DNA of 36,759 nucleotides from an uncultured bacterium (GCA_946636615.1 CAMPBE010000010.1:1-36759), one strand, 5' to 3'; shown: positions 16,628 to 25,402, counted from the first letter of the stretch. Notes: generated from the sequence alone by a model not told the origin. Made by a program: numbers and translations.

Positions 16628-18427
16628 CTAATTATAAATTTTCCTTGTCAAATCAGCTTTTCTGATTCTTACATTTTCAGGTGTAATTTCAACAAGTTCA
16701 TCATCTGCAATATATTCTAAGCATTCTTCCAATGACATTTCTTTATGAGCTTGAAGCGTTACCATAACATCCGCAGTTGCAGATCGCATATTGGTTAATT
16801 TTTTCGTCTTACAAATATTAACTACAATATCCTGAGGCTTGTTACATTCACCAATAATCATTCCACGATATACTTTTGTTTTCGGGGTCACAAAGAACAC
16901 ACCTCTGTCCTCGTATTGAGCCAATGCATAAGGAATAGCTTCGCCTTGCTCATGCGCAATAATAGAGCCGTTTCTCTGTCTTGGAATATCACCCGCATAT
17001 GGTCTGTATTCAAGATATGTATGATACATTATACCTTCACCGCGAGTCATTCTGATAAATTCACTTCTAAAACCAATCAAACCTCTTGCCGGAATATGGA
17101 AAGTCATAGTTGTTCTGCCTTTTGCATTATTCATTTCTTTCATTTCAGCTTTTCTTCCGGAAAGTCTGTCGATACAAGAGCCGGCATAACCCTCCGGAAC
17201 ATCAACAATTAAATTTTCATATGGTTCACAATGTTCTCCATTTATATTTTTATATATAACTTCAGGTTTAGAAACGGCAAATTCATACCCTTCACGACGC
17301 ATTGTTTCAATTAGAATACCTAAATGTAATTCTCCTCTGCCCGAAACCCTGAAAACATCAGTTGAATCAGTATCCTCAACTCGTAAACTTACATTCTTTT
17401 CAAGTTCGTCATAAAGTCTTTTTCTTAATTGGCGTGAAGTTACAAACTTTCCTTCAGTTCCTGCAAACGGACTGTCATTAACAGAAAAATTCATCTGCAA
17501 AGTTGGTTCATCAACTTTAATAAGAGGTAGCGGCTCCGGATTATTCAAATCACAAATACTTTCACCAATTTGAATATCAGAAAAGCCTGCTATGCCAACA
17601 ATATCACCTGCTGCTGCCTCATCAATTTCTGTTCTTCCGAGATCATGAAAACCGAAAAGTTTAGTAATTTTACCTTTTTCCTGAGATCCGTCTGAATGAA
17701 TAACACAAACCTGTTCTTGAGATTTTACTTTTCCGTTTTCTATTCTACCGATTACAATTCTTCCAACATATTCGTTATAATCAAGCGTTGTAGCCCTGAA
17801 TTGGAAAGGCTTTTCGGCATCACCTTTAGGGGCTTGGATGTTTTCCAAAATACAATCCAACAAAGGAATCATATCTTTTCTTTCGTCATCTAAATCTTTT
17901 ATAGCAAAACCATTCAGACTGCTCGAAAATATAAACGGAAAATCAATCAAATCTTCTCTGTCCGTCAATTCTGTGAACAAATCAAAAACTTTATCTAATG
18001 CAGTTAAAGGTTCTGCAGCCGGCTTATCAATTTTGTTTATAACAACAATAATTCTCAACCCTAATTCCAAAGCCTTTGATAATACAAACCTCGTCTGTGG
18101 CATAGGACCTTCAGCAGCATCCACAATCAATAATGCTCCATCAACCATACCTAAAACACGTTCTACCTCTCCGCCAAAATCTGCGTGCCCGGGAGTATCA
18201 ACAACATTAATTTTTGTATTTTTATAATTAATTGAAATATTTTTGGAAAGAATAGTAATTCCTCTTTCTCTTTCCAAATCATTACTGTCAAGAACTCTTT
18301 CTTGCACCTGTTGGTTTGACCTAAATGCACCGGCTTGTTTTAACAAACAATCTACCAGCGTAGTTTTACCGTGGTCAACGTGAGCTATTATTGCAATATT
18401 TCTTATATTTTCATTCGTATTTGTCAT
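16628..18427 (-). CDS. typA: GTPase TypA/BipA
   Basis: A 599-aa ribosome-associated translational GTPase related to EF-G and LepA. G-domain motifs are 'AHVDHGKTT' (15-23), 'DTPGHADF' near 78 and 'NKID' near 131; the TypA C-terminal region ends 'NVRIRKADLTRKIYN'. Length matches TypA (about 600). TypA acts in ribosome assembly and stress or cold adaptation. AGG is about six bases before the ATG, and a promoter can be placed upstream. Confidence 0.97.
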   Translation of the reverse strand: MTNTNENIRNIAIIAHVDHGKTTLVDCLLKQAGAFRSNQQVQERVLDSNDLERERGITILSKNISINYKNTKINVVDTPGHADFGGEVERVLGMVDGALLIVDAAEGPMPQTRFVLSKALELGLRIIVVINKIDKPAAEPLTALDKVFDLFTELTDREDLIDFPFIFSSSLNGFAIKDLDDERKDMIPLLDCILENIQAPKGDAEKPFQFRATTLDYNEYVGRIVIGRIENGKVKSQEQVCVIHSDGSQEKGKITKLFGFHDLGRTEIDEAAAGDIVGIAGFSDIQIGESICDLNNPEPLPLIKVDEPTLQMNFSVNDSPFAGTEGKFVTSRQLRKRLYDELEKNVSLRVEDTDSTDVFRVSGRGELHLGILIETMRREGYEFAVSKPEVIYKNINGEHCEPYENLIVDVPEGYAGSCIDRLSGRKAEMKEMNNAKGRTTMTFHIPARGLIGFRSEFIRMTRGEGIMYHTYLEYRPYAGDIPRQRNGSIIAHEQGEAIPYALAQYEDRGVFFVTPKTKVYRGMIIGECNKPQDIVVNICKTKKLTNMRSATADVMVTLQAHKEMSLEECLEYIADDELVEITPENVRIRKADLTRKIYN

Positions 18428-18472
18428 ACATACCTGCCATTTAAATTTCTTTAGTGTATTATTTACACTTAT

Positions 18473-18501
18473 ATTTTATATTAAGCATTTAAAAATTGCA
18501 A
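18473..18501 (-). promoter_or_regulatory. Candidate promoter of typA
   Basis: On the minus strand, TTGCAA (18496-18501), a 17-base spacer and TAAAAT (18473-18478), about 45 bases before the start codon. Confidence 0.5.
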
Positions 18502-18515
18502 GTGAATAATTCATA

Positions 18516-19904
18516 TTAGTTTTCTTTGTAAGCAATATATGCAAAGCACAAACATATTAGACCAAATGCAATACCAAATCCCATCGTAATTCTATACGAA
18601 TACAAAAATGCTATCTCATAAAGTTTACCACTACCTAGCATCAAATTTCTGAATGTTTCAAACAAAGTAATAGTCACTGCAACTCCAAGAATATTGCCTA
18701 AGTTTCGAGACAAAGCCAATATTCCGGAAGCTATCCCTAATTCTGCTTTATTAACAGATGTCATAATTGCATTATTTGAAGGTGACTGAAAAAGCCCGTT
18801 CCCAATACCCATAATTCCTGACGCAAATACTATTTGCCACATTGGAGCATCTTTACCAAACACAGTAAACAACGTCAGAGCAACACAATATACAAAAGGT
18901 CCGGCAAGTGTCAAATACCGACTGCCATATTTCCCTGAAAGTCTTCCTGCAACAGGTGCCATAACAGACAGAGTTAAAGAATATGGTAAAATTAACAAAC
19001 CTGTCACCATAGGACTATATCCTTGAATATCCTGCAAAAAGAAAGGTAACAATATACTGTTAGTGAACATAGCCATATAAGAAAGCATTACGGCGAGATT
19101 TCCAAATGTAAAAGGCTTTATCTTGAACAAGGAAAAATTAATTAACGGATAATTTATTTTATGATCTCTAAAATAAAATAATCCGCCAAATATTAAGGTA
19201 ATTACACCTAATGCTATAATATTGACAGAACTCCATCCCCACTCATGTCCTTCTGATATTGCAAGCAATAGTGCAAATAGACTGATTGTAAAATATATAA
19301 ACCCTTTATAATCAAATTTAAAATTTTGAATTTCTTTATCCCTATGATGTGGGAGATATTTTCTGGCGAATATAAACCCTAAAAGACCAACTACAAAAGA
19401 CGGATAAAAAATTGCGTGCCAATCTAAATTATTAATTAAAATACCACCCAAAGCCGGTCCTGATATTCCGCCTAAAGCAACGAGACAGCCATTTAACCCC
19501 AAAGCTTTTCCCCGTCTTGGGCCTTTAAATATTGTCGCAATGATAGCTTGAGCATTTGATAACATTATTGACGCACCGACCGCCTCAATACACCTATATG
19601 TTATTAATAATCCGAAACTATTAGCAGTGGTACTTAAAAATGCACCTATTGAAAATATTATGAATCCGGTCGAATATAGTTTATTCTTTGAAAATATATC
19701 ACCGAGTTTTCCAAAAAACGGGAGTAAAACAGTAAGCACAAGCATATAAGCAACCATTACCCATTGAATTTGTCCAAGGCTTACCTGTAAATCAACAGAC
19801 ATTGGATAAAGCGCAAGTGTAACTGAAGACGAATCCAACATGGCAATAAAATTACCAATTGCAGTTATTGTAAACATTGTCCATTTTAGTCGCTTAATTG
19901 TCAT
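18516..19904 (-). CDS. MFS multidrug transporter, DHA2 (EmrB/QacA) type
   Basis: A 462-aa proton-coupled exporter with about 14 hydrophobic segments. The family antiporter motif C is visible as 'GGISGPALGG' near 145-155, and 'FFGKLGDIFSKN' (about 63-74) is motif A. The N-terminus 'AMLDSSSVTLALYP' is the DHA2 pattern, with the usual membrane Asp. The substrate is unknown. It follows the serpin-like lipoprotein by 36 bases and could belong to the BlaI-regulated operon. No Shine-Dalgarno; a TAAAAT box lies exactly six bases before the ATG. Confidence 0.9.
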   Translation of the reverse strand: MTIKRLKWTMFTITAIGNFIAMLDSSSVTLALYPMSVDLQVSLGQIQWVMVAYMLVLTVLLPFFGKLGDIFSKNKLYSTGFIIFSIGAFLSTTANSFGLLITYRCIEAVGASIMLSNAQAIIATIFKGPRRGKALGLNGCLVALGGISGPALGGILINNLDWHAIFYPSFVVGLLGFIFARKYLPHHRDKEIQNFKFDYKGFIYFTISLFALLLAISEGHEWGWSSVNIIALGVITLIFGGLFYFRDHKINYPLINFSLFKIKPFTFGNLAVMLSYMAMFTNSILLPFFLQDIQGYSPMVTGLLILPYSLTLSVMAPVAGRLSGKYGSRYLTLAGPFVYCVALTLFTVFGKDAPMWQIVFASGIMGIGNGLFQSPSNNAIMTSVNKAELGIASGILALSRNLGNILGVAVTITLFETFRNLMLGSGKLYEIAFLYSYRITMGFGIAFGLICLCFAYIAYKEN

Positions 19905-19910
19905 ATTATT

Positions 19911-19916
19911 ATTTTA
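19911..19916 (-). promoter_or_regulatory. Possible -10 box six bases before the MFS start codon
   Basis: TAAAAT on the minus strand ends six bases before the ATG at 19904. No convincing -35 is visible. It counts mainly because the same spacing recurs at four other genes in this window. Confidence 0.3.
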
Positions 19917-19940
19917 ACATAACAAAAACTTTTAAACTTT

Positions 19941-21005
19941 TTACTTTTTCCTTTTTGCAGTTTCTAATAACAAATCTACATTATCTACCCTCAAAGCAAA
20001 ATATGGTTGAGATTTATCTTTTTCTTTTAAAAATATAACAAATGTATCGTTATAATAAAAATATCTCGGTTGAATAATATGACCAGGACCAACGGACGTA
20101 AGTTTTGTTACAATGACAGCCTCCGATTTCAATTTAACGCCCTCGTTGTCCATTTTAAAATCAACTGTTTCCAAAGCTTTATCAATCATAAAATCAGTAC
20201 CTACAATTTGCTTTCCGCAAACCTCTTTAAACGATTTTTCCTGATACAGTTTTATTTCAGGAACTTTAAAATAATCATTATCACCAAACCATTTTCTTCC
20301 CTCATATTTTTCAGCTTTTGCATTCATATCAGAATATAATTTGTCAAAAGTAGTATCATCTACCGTTCTGTAAAGATATACCTCGTCATTTCCTTGAGTT
20401 TTTAACTTAACCGCAAAGTCTTCTCTATTTTCATAAAACAAAACTTCAATATTTTGAGCCAAAATATCCTTGTGCTCAGATTTTATTCCAAAATAATTAA
20501 CTTTTTGCGGAGTATACCCAAATGTTTCAGATTCAAGCTTATCAAACGCTCTTAAGAACTTGAAATCTTTCTTTAACATAGCATAAAGAACATACTTCCT
20601 CGGTGCAGGCGACCAATCAATTGCGCCGATAATATCACTTGTTTCGTTAAACTTATCTTTTATACCTTGTTTAATCTTATCTCTCAAATCATAAGATGCT
20701 TTTCCCCAAGTCTTATAATATGAATCTTCTGACAAATCTGAAGCTTTAAAATCCTGCTTGTTCAAGTTTTTAACCAACTCTGGAGTCTCATCCGTAAATT
20801 CAATTTCACCCTTTACAAGCTCATCCATTAAATCATTCCACACGAGCTGAAACGTTCCGACCCAAACTCTATTATTATATATTGATTCAGAAGACATTAA
20901 AGGCAAAATATCAAGTCCACTCTTATTCATTGGTTCATCTTCTTTTAGCTTTGCACAACCGCAAGTTATTACAAATATTAATAATAAAATAAGTATTTTT
21001 TTCAC
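19941..21005 (-). CDS. Predicted lipoprotein with serpin-like fold
   Basis: A 354-aa exported protein. A hydrophobic signal (4-14) ends in Cys (C15 or C17, 'ITCGC'), so it is probably a lipoprotein. The C-terminal 74 residues follow the serpin order: 'DNEGVKLKSEAVIVT' in place of the serpin hinge E-E-G-x-x-A-A-A, then 'FYYNDTFVIFL' like the 'RPFLFFI' strand, then 'PYFALRV' like 'ILFMGRV'. Serpins trap proteases; a degraded hinge would suggest a non-inhibitory member. This is a by-eye similarity. I place the start at GTG 21005, with AGGAG about eight bases upstream; it overlaps the preceding stop by 4 bases (GTGA). An ATG at 21035 is possible but would add a charged stretch before the signal. 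Confidence 0.55.
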   Translation of the reverse strand: MKKILILLLIFVITCGCAKLKEDEPMNKSGLDILPLMSSESIYNNRVWVGTFQLVWNDLMDELVKGEIEFTDETPELVKNLNKQDFKASDLSEDSYYKTWGKASYDLRDKIKQGIKDKFNETSDIIGAIDWSPAPRKYVLYAMLKKDFKFLRAFDKLESETFGYTPQKVNYFGIKSEHKDILAQNIEVLFYENREDFAVKLKTQGNDEVYLYRTVDDTTFDKLYSDMNAKAEKYEGRKWFGDNDYFKVPEIKLYQEKSFKEVCGKQIVGTDFMIDKALETVDFKMDNEGVKLKSEAVIVTKLTSVGPGHIIQPRYFYYNDTFVIFLKEKDKSQPYFALRVDNVDLLLETAKRKK

Positions 21006-21370
21006 TTTTTTTCTCCTATATTTAAAAATTTCCAAAAACCTTTAAAAAAGCCCTTAGTATTTTCTTCATGCAATAAATTTGCCGTAGAATAATATTGTTC
21101 ATAGTTCTTTATCAAATTTTCAGGCAAATCTTCCTCTTCATCAAGAGTCTGAGCAATCATTTCAAGATAATCATCTTGTTCTTCTTTATAAACAATATCT
21201 CTACGCCTTAAATCTTCATCAGCTTCAAAATGCACAAGCGCATGATATGCAGCATGAATACTTTTATCTTCAGTATCACGAGGAAATTGTATTATTGCTT
21301 CACGCACACAAATTTGAGAAATTAAAACCTTACGAATTAATTCTGCAACCGTTTTTCTATCAGAAACCAT
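21002..21370 (-). CDS. Conserved-looking acidic protein of unknown function
   Basis: A 122-aa soluble protein rich in Asp and Glu, probably helical. The first part ('RKTVAELIRKVLISQICVREAIIQFP') looks like an amphipathic helix pair, and the middle is 'AAYHALVHFEADEDLRRRD'. No known motif. It lies 4 bases after the BlaI-type repressor and overlaps the lipoprotein gene by 4 bases, so it is the middle gene of a tight operon. It may be an adaptor for the regulator or the lipoprotein. Confidence 0.65.
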   Translation of the reverse strand: MVSDRKTVAELIRKVLISQICVREAIIQFPRDTEDKSIHAAYHALVHFEADEDLRRRDIVYKEEQDDYLEMIAQTLDEEEDLPENLIKNYEQYYSTANLLHEENTKGFFKGFWKFLNIGEKK

Positions 21371-21374
21371 ACTA

Positions 21375-21716
21375 TTAAACTAAAATATCTTGAGCACTTT
21401 TTTCTATAAACCTGATCATTTCGGAATAACTTCCGCCAAAGAACTGTTCAGAAACAGTTCTAACAGCATCCATAGCCATTTCTTCTTTACTCATTGCAGC
21501 CTTGTAAAAGAATTTTTTACCAACCTTATAACGAACTAAAACAGATTTTACAGTCAATCTATCCATTACTGTTTTTATAGTAGTATATGCTCTTTCAACT
21601 CCGCTTGCGGACAAATCATCAACAATATCTTGAATAGATATATCTCTATCTTCATTGTTTTCAGTCATATTCCAAAAAGAGTTCAAAATATCAATTTCTA
21701 ATTTTCCGCACACCAT
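21375..21716 (-). CDS. BlaI/MecI-type transcriptional repressor
   Basis: A 113-aa winged-helix repressor of the penicillinase-repressor family. 'LEIDILNSFWNM', 'AYTTIKTVMDRL' (the recognition helix) and 'YKVGKKFFYKAAM' follow the family order, with the dimerisation region after residue 80. BlaI and MecI normally control beta-lactam resistance together with the sensor BlaR1. No BlaR1 or beta-lactamase is seen here, so the signal is unknown. The promoter contains a dyad that could be its operator. It leads the operon with the acidic protein and the serpin-like lipoprotein. Confidence 0.85.
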   Translation of the reverse strand: MVCGKLEIDILNSFWNMTENNEDRDISIQDIVDDLSASGVERAYTTIKTVMDRLTVKSVLVRYKVGKKFFYKAAMSKEEMAMDAVRTVSEQFFGGSYSEMIRFIEKSAQDILV

Positions 21717-21734
21717 ATATTCCTCTACTTTCTT

Positions 21735-21770
21735 TTACTAACATTGTAACACAAAAGCATTAAATTTCAA
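21735..21770 (-). promoter_or_regulatory. Promoter and probable operator of the BlaI-type operon
   Basis: On the minus strand, TTGAAA (21765-21770), a 16-base spacer and TACAAT (21743-21748). The -10 is inside an imperfect dyad TTAC-7-GTAA (21735-21749). BlaI operators are TACA/TGTA dyads, so autorepression is a reasonable inference. Confidence 0.55.
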
Positions 21771-21800
21771 CATTTTACTACAAAAAACGTTACATTAATA

Positions 21801-22958
21801 TTAAAAATTTAAAAATTCTAAATCTTCCTTTTTGTAACTTTTATTATTTTTTCTTTTAACTTTCAAATTCTTAGATTTTGTTCTTTTCGATACTTTTCTA
21901 TACGCATTATCAATTGAAATTTTAGATAAAGCATTACCTTTTCTTTTATCATAGAAAGTTAACCAGAAATTTCTGTCAACGTTATCAACCGCAAAAGAAA
22001 CTCGGCCTGCAAACCTATCCCCAGGACGAATTTGCCTAAACATTAACTTTGTATCCCCAAAGACTGATGGTCTGAACACTGAATTATAATCGTTAACTAA
22101 CGCCATATCCAATCCTGAAAAAGTTTTATCGGACATATTAGAAATCATAACAGTAAGAGTAATAGTATTAACCTCTCCAAAAGGATCCTTTTCATATTCT
22201 ATATTACTAATACTTATATCTAAACCGGGATATTTAAGTTCGTGTTGCATTAAAGCTTCTTCTTTATAAACAGGCAAAGGGACTGTCGTATTTATTTTAA
22301 CTTTTATTTGATCTCCCGGAGCAATTAGTACATCGTGTCCTTTTCTAATTAACGCCATACCGAGTCCTATAACTCCGCCTGCTGCGGCACCGCCTGCAAC
22401 AGTATATCCCTGAGATGCAATCGCAGCCTCAATACCCAACCAATTCAAAGCCAAAAAACCACCAACAGCGCCACCGGCAACAGTGTAACCAACATCTTGT
22501 GCAACGATTTTTGCGGTTTCCGCAACAGGGTGTAATTTTGTTGACATCTTTCCCTCAATAGGAATTTCTCTGCCATCAGGTGTAATTAAATAATCGAAAT
22601 CTAATTCTAAAAAACCGGTTCTGCCAAGGCGCTTTGGATCAGTTTTCTGCGTAATCTTACCATGAGCAATTGTACCTTTTGGAATTATTACACCCTTATC
22701 CCCATACACCTCATCGGTTACTTCAGCAAAAAATTCGTCACCCTCAATATTTATGGAACTGTCCAAAACCTGCGAAACAGTCATATTAATAACGTCTTTT
22801 CTCTCTAAATATTCGACATTGCCTGTAAATAGTTCATCTTGTATTTGTTGTTCAATCTTATCATTAACTTCGGCATGACCTTGCAGAACATCATCCGCAA
22901 ATGACATATTCATAGTAAGGAACATAGATAACAAGATAAATACTACTAATTTTTTCAT
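21801..22958 (-). CDS. Exported protein with VirB10/TrbI-like region and glycine zipper
   Basis: A 385-aa protein with a clear signal peptide (1-21, cleavage after 'SFA'). Residues about 90-140 ('IIPKGTIAHGKIT', 'YLITPDGREI') resemble the VirB10/TrbI motif order 'LPKGT' and 'ITPDG'. Residues 155-205 are a Gly/Ala-rich zipper ('GGAVGGFLALNWLG', 'GGAAAGGVIGLGMALI') that may insert into a membrane. The C-terminal 40 residues are strongly Lys/Arg-rich. VirB10 spans the envelope in type IV secretion; no other type IV gene is here, so this is more likely an envelope protein sharing the fold. No Shine-Dalgarno; TATAAT is six bases before the ATG. Confidence 0.55.
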   Translation of the reverse strand: MKKLVVFILLSMFLTMNMSFADDVLQGHAEVNDKIEQQIQDELFTGNVEYLERKDVINMTVSQVLDSSINIEGDEFFAEVTDEVYGDKGVIIPKGTIAHGKITQKTDPKRLGRTGFLELDFDYLITPDGREIPIEGKMSTKLHPVAETAKIVAQDVGYTVAGGAVGGFLALNWLGIEAAIASQGYTVAGGAAAGGVIGLGMALIRKGHDVLIAPGDQIKVKINTTVPLPVYKEEALMQHELKYPGLDISISNIEYEKDPFGEVNTITLTVMISNMSDKTFSGLDMALVNDYNSVFRPSVFGDTKLMFRQIRPGDRFAGRVSFAVDNVDRNFWLTFYDKRKGNALSKISIDNAYRKVSKRTKSKNLKVKRKNNKSYKKEDLEFLNF

Positions 22959-22964
22959 ATCAAT

Positions 22965-22994
22965 ATTATAACATCAGGTAATTTTAAAGTCCAA
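22965..22994 (-). promoter_or_regulatory. Candidate leaderless promoter of the exported protein
   Basis: On the minus strand, TTGGAC (22989-22994), an 18-base spacer and a perfect TATAAT (22965-22970), then six bases to the ATG at 22958. The predicted first transcribed base is the A of the ATG. It abuts the opposite leaderless promoter at 22998. Confidence 0.5.
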
Positions 22995-22997
22995 AAG

Positions 22998-23026
22998 TTG
23001 ACATTCTGCAAAAAAATTTGTATTAT
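22998..23026 (+). promoter_or_regulatory. Strong leaderless promoter of the 104-aa gene
   Basis: A perfect TTGACA (22998-23003), an ideal 17-base spacer and TATTAT (23021-23026), followed by six bases and the ATG at 23033. Seven bases from the end of the -10 is the normal start point, so the transcript should begin at the start codon. There is no Shine-Dalgarno. Confidence 0.75.
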
Positions 23027-23032
23027 TTATTT

Positions 23033-23347
23033 ATGAATAAAAAGCGTTGGTATGATATAGACCCTACAGTTAGCAGGGCAATAGCTAAACTTGAACAAGC
23101 AGAAGAATACATCCAAATTCGCTGCGCTGATTTTATTATTGATAGGCTTAAAGATATTGATTTCAATATAGAATTGTCATTAGATGATCAGTATAATTAC
23201 ATTCTCAGACGTTGGTACGATAAAAATATCAAAGTTTCACATGCAATGGAATACCTAAAAAACGCTCCTGATGATATAAGAAAAGAATTAGCTTTAGAAA
23301 TAATTGATTTTATAAAAGAATATACTGACTACGCAAAAAAGCATTAA
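23033..23347 (+). CDS. Small helical protein with an internal duplication
   Basis: A 104-aa protein of unknown function made of two related halves. Residues 5-41 and 60-96 align without gaps: both begin R-W-Y-D, then V-S-x-A, L-x-x-A and I-I-D, with 15 of 37 positions identical by my count. Probably two helical units joined by a short linker. I start at the ATG at 23033; a TTG at 23018 would fall inside the promoter. Its stop codon touches the stop codon of the convergent cyclase gene with no base between, and I see no terminator there. Confidence 0.75.
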   Translation: MNKKRWYDIDPTVSRAIAKLEQAEEYIQIRCADFIIDRLKDIDFNIELSLDDQYNYILRRWYDKNIKVSHAMEYLKNAPDDIRKELALEIIDFIKEYTDYAKKH

Positions 23348-25114
23348 TTATTTAACTTGGTTTCTTCCACTGTTTTTTGCATCATAAAGTCTTTTGTCAG
23401 CAGCTTCAATCAATTCAGTTGCACTATTTCCGTCTTCAGGGAATGTAGAAACCCCCAGACTTATTGTCACATTAGCTTCTTTATTATTTGCAAGCCTAAA
23501 TTTATGATTTGCAACACGCTCACATATTTTGTTTGCAGTTGAATAAGCAACAGAATTATTAGTATTTGGAAGAATTATACTCATTTCTTCACCACCATAC
23601 CTGCAAACGATATCAGTGGCACGGACATTTTTCTTTAAAGTTTGAGCAACCTGTCTTAATACAGCATCACCCGATTGATGACCAAAATTATCATTAAACT
23701 TCTTAAAGAAATCAATATCTATAATAATGAGAGAGAAGCTGTTTTCATAGCGCTTAGAATGCTCTATCTGCATTCTAAGCTGCTCTTGAAAATATCTGTG
23801 ATTATAAAGTTCCGTCAACCCATCGGTAGTTGCCAATTTATACTGCAATTCAAAATCACGTGATTTAACAAGATATTTTATTATAAAAGCAAACGTAAAC
23901 GCAAAAATCGAAAATATCAGAGGATAAATAACCTCAAGCCAAATATTTCCAAATCGCATCATATAATATGCGACGAGCAAATATGCAAAATAAACTGAAA
24001 GAGAAATAATAGTCGCAGCAAACGGCAGGCTAATTTTTGCAACTATACCGGCTATCAGCAAAGCTAAAACTAAACTTATAACAACCGTAAAAGTTCTATC
24101 AACCTTTCTTATAAAATTATTATCAATAATGTTATTTACATATGTTGCCTGAACTTCAACCCCCGGATAAACCTTTCCTGAAGGAACTGTTTTAATATCA
24201 AACAAGCTTGATGCCGTCGCTCCAAAATATACCACTTTATTTGAAAAGTCATATGATAAATCAGTTTTTTGACCGTTAGAAGCTTTTATAAGCTGATAAA
24301 GCGGAATGTAATCATAAGAGCCAACAGGCCCATACCAATTCAATATTGCACTACCATCCTTATCCAAATATATCAATCTACTGCCAACTTTGAGTAACGA
24401 TTTTTTATTTATAGAAATATCATTTGGATTTTCGTCTACATAATCCAAACCAACCTTAAGCGCCAATTGAGGATAAAAATCATCTTTATATTTTACTACA
24501 ACCGGCATTTTTCTAAGTACTCCGTCATCAGAACGAGAAACATTTATTATTCCGATATTCGAGGTAGCATTAATTATTCCGTCCAAAATTGTTCGGCAGT
24601 TAATAAATGTCAAATCTTCAAAATTAATTTTCGAATCATTTTTGACTTTTACAGTCAACTTTTTGGGTAAAATCGGAGAAACCCTCAAATCTTCAGATTG
24701 ATTATCAAAATTCATAGACGTATAGATATTATTATACTTTTTAAAAGAATTTATTAACAATTCATCTGCAGAATTTTGACTTTTGAGTGATTTTACAAAC
24801 ATCAAATCAAAAGCTATAGATTTTGGATTCTGTTTTTCAAGATAATTAACTATATTCGCATAAACATCTCTGGGTAAAGGCCATTCACCGTATGTATCCA
24901 AAATGTATTCGTAAGAAGCATCATCTATTGCTACAATTACTATATCTTTATTTGGTTTCCTTACACCCTCATTTATAATTAAATTCTGCCTTAAATCGAA
25001 AGTTCTGCTTTCAATAGAATCTATAAATTGATTTAAATTTGCACTTTTAATAACTAAAAAAGCAAAAATCACAAAAATTACTAACCCTAAAATAAATGAT
25101 AACTTTTTAAACAT
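23348..25114 (-). CDS. CHASE2-GGDEF diguanylate cyclase
   Basis: A 588-aa membrane protein predicted to make cyclic di-GMP from two GTP. An N-terminal membrane span (5-22) is followed by an extracytoplasmic CHASE2 sensor (about 35-320, with 'FDLMF' and 'KVVYFGATASSLFD' typical of CHASE2), three membrane spans (about 335-415) and a GGDEF domain from about 425. The active site is G-G-E-E at about 507-510. The product-binding I-site R-x-x-D ('RATD') sits at its normal spacing upstream, so feedback inhibition is expected. I start at 25114, where AAGG precedes the ATG; an open frame extends ten codons further. No PilZ or EAL protein is in the window. Confidence 0.93.
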   Translation of the reverse strand: MFKKLSFILGLVIFVIFAFLVIKSANLNQFIDSIESRTFDLRQNLIINEGVRKPNKDIVIVAIDDASYEYILDTYGEWPLPRDVYANIVNYLEKQNPKSIAFDLMFVKSLKSQNSADELLINSFKKYNNIYTSMNFDNQSEDLRVSPILPKKLTVKVKNDSKINFEDLTFINCRTILDGIINATSNIGIINVSRSDDGVLRKMPVVVKYKDDFYPQLALKVGLDYVDENPNDISINKKSLLKVGSRLIYLDKDGSAILNWYGPVGSYDYIPLYQLIKASNGQKTDLSYDFSNKVVYFGATASSLFDIKTVPSGKVYPGVEVQATYVNNIIDNNFIRKVDRTFTVVISLVLALLIAGIVAKISLPFAATIISLSVYFAYLLVAYYMMRFGNIWLEVIYPLIFSIFAFTFAFIIKYLVKSRDFELQYKLATTDGLTELYNHRYFQEQLRMQIEHSKRYENSFSLIIIDIDFFKKFNDNFGHQSGDAVLRQVAQTLKKNVRATDIVCRYGGEEMSIILPNTNNSVAYSTANKICERVANHKFRLANNKEANVTISLGVSTFPEDGNSATELIEAADKRLYDAKNSGRNQVK

Positions 25115-25162
25115 AACAACCTTAGTATAATTAAATACACACACTTTTGCAAGCTTGTAACA

Positions 25163-25324
25163 CTATACCTCGGCATACTCAAAAATATCAGCGTCTAAAG
25201 AAATATTTTTTAAGATGAATTGCTTCTCTAAAATCAAATTATTCAATTTCAAAACTTCTGTTGAATAGTCAAGTTCATCAGGATTTTGTAGATATCTGAG
25301 CAAACATTTTTCGTGCAAATTCAT
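25163..25324 (-). CDS. 53-aa protein of unknown function
   Basis: A short frame starting at ATG 25324 and ending at TAG 25163, with AAGGTG four bases before the ATG. It begins MNLHEKCLLRYLQNPDELDY and has a Leu/Ile-rich centre ('LKLNNLILEKQFIL'), probably two amphipathic helices, and ends in acidic residues. No family is recognised. It lies just upstream of the cyclase on the same strand and could be read with it. The rest of 25115-25484 holds only promoter-like sequence. Confidence 0.55.
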   Translation of the reverse strand: MNLHEKCLLRYLQNPDELDYSTEVLKLNNLILEKQFILKNISLDADIFEYAEV

Positions 25325-25402
25325 TTTTCACCTTAATAAAAACTGATAACTTTGTAATTATGTCAAATATTTACATTTAAAACATCAAACAAATGCATGA
25401 AC

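Noticed and set aside
17838-18227. 129-codon plus-strand frame opposite typA
   Set aside because: Shadow of the conserved GTPase domain.
21375-21716. Beta-lactam resistance locus
   Set aside because: Only the BlaI-like repressor is present; no BlaR1 sensor or beta-lactamase.
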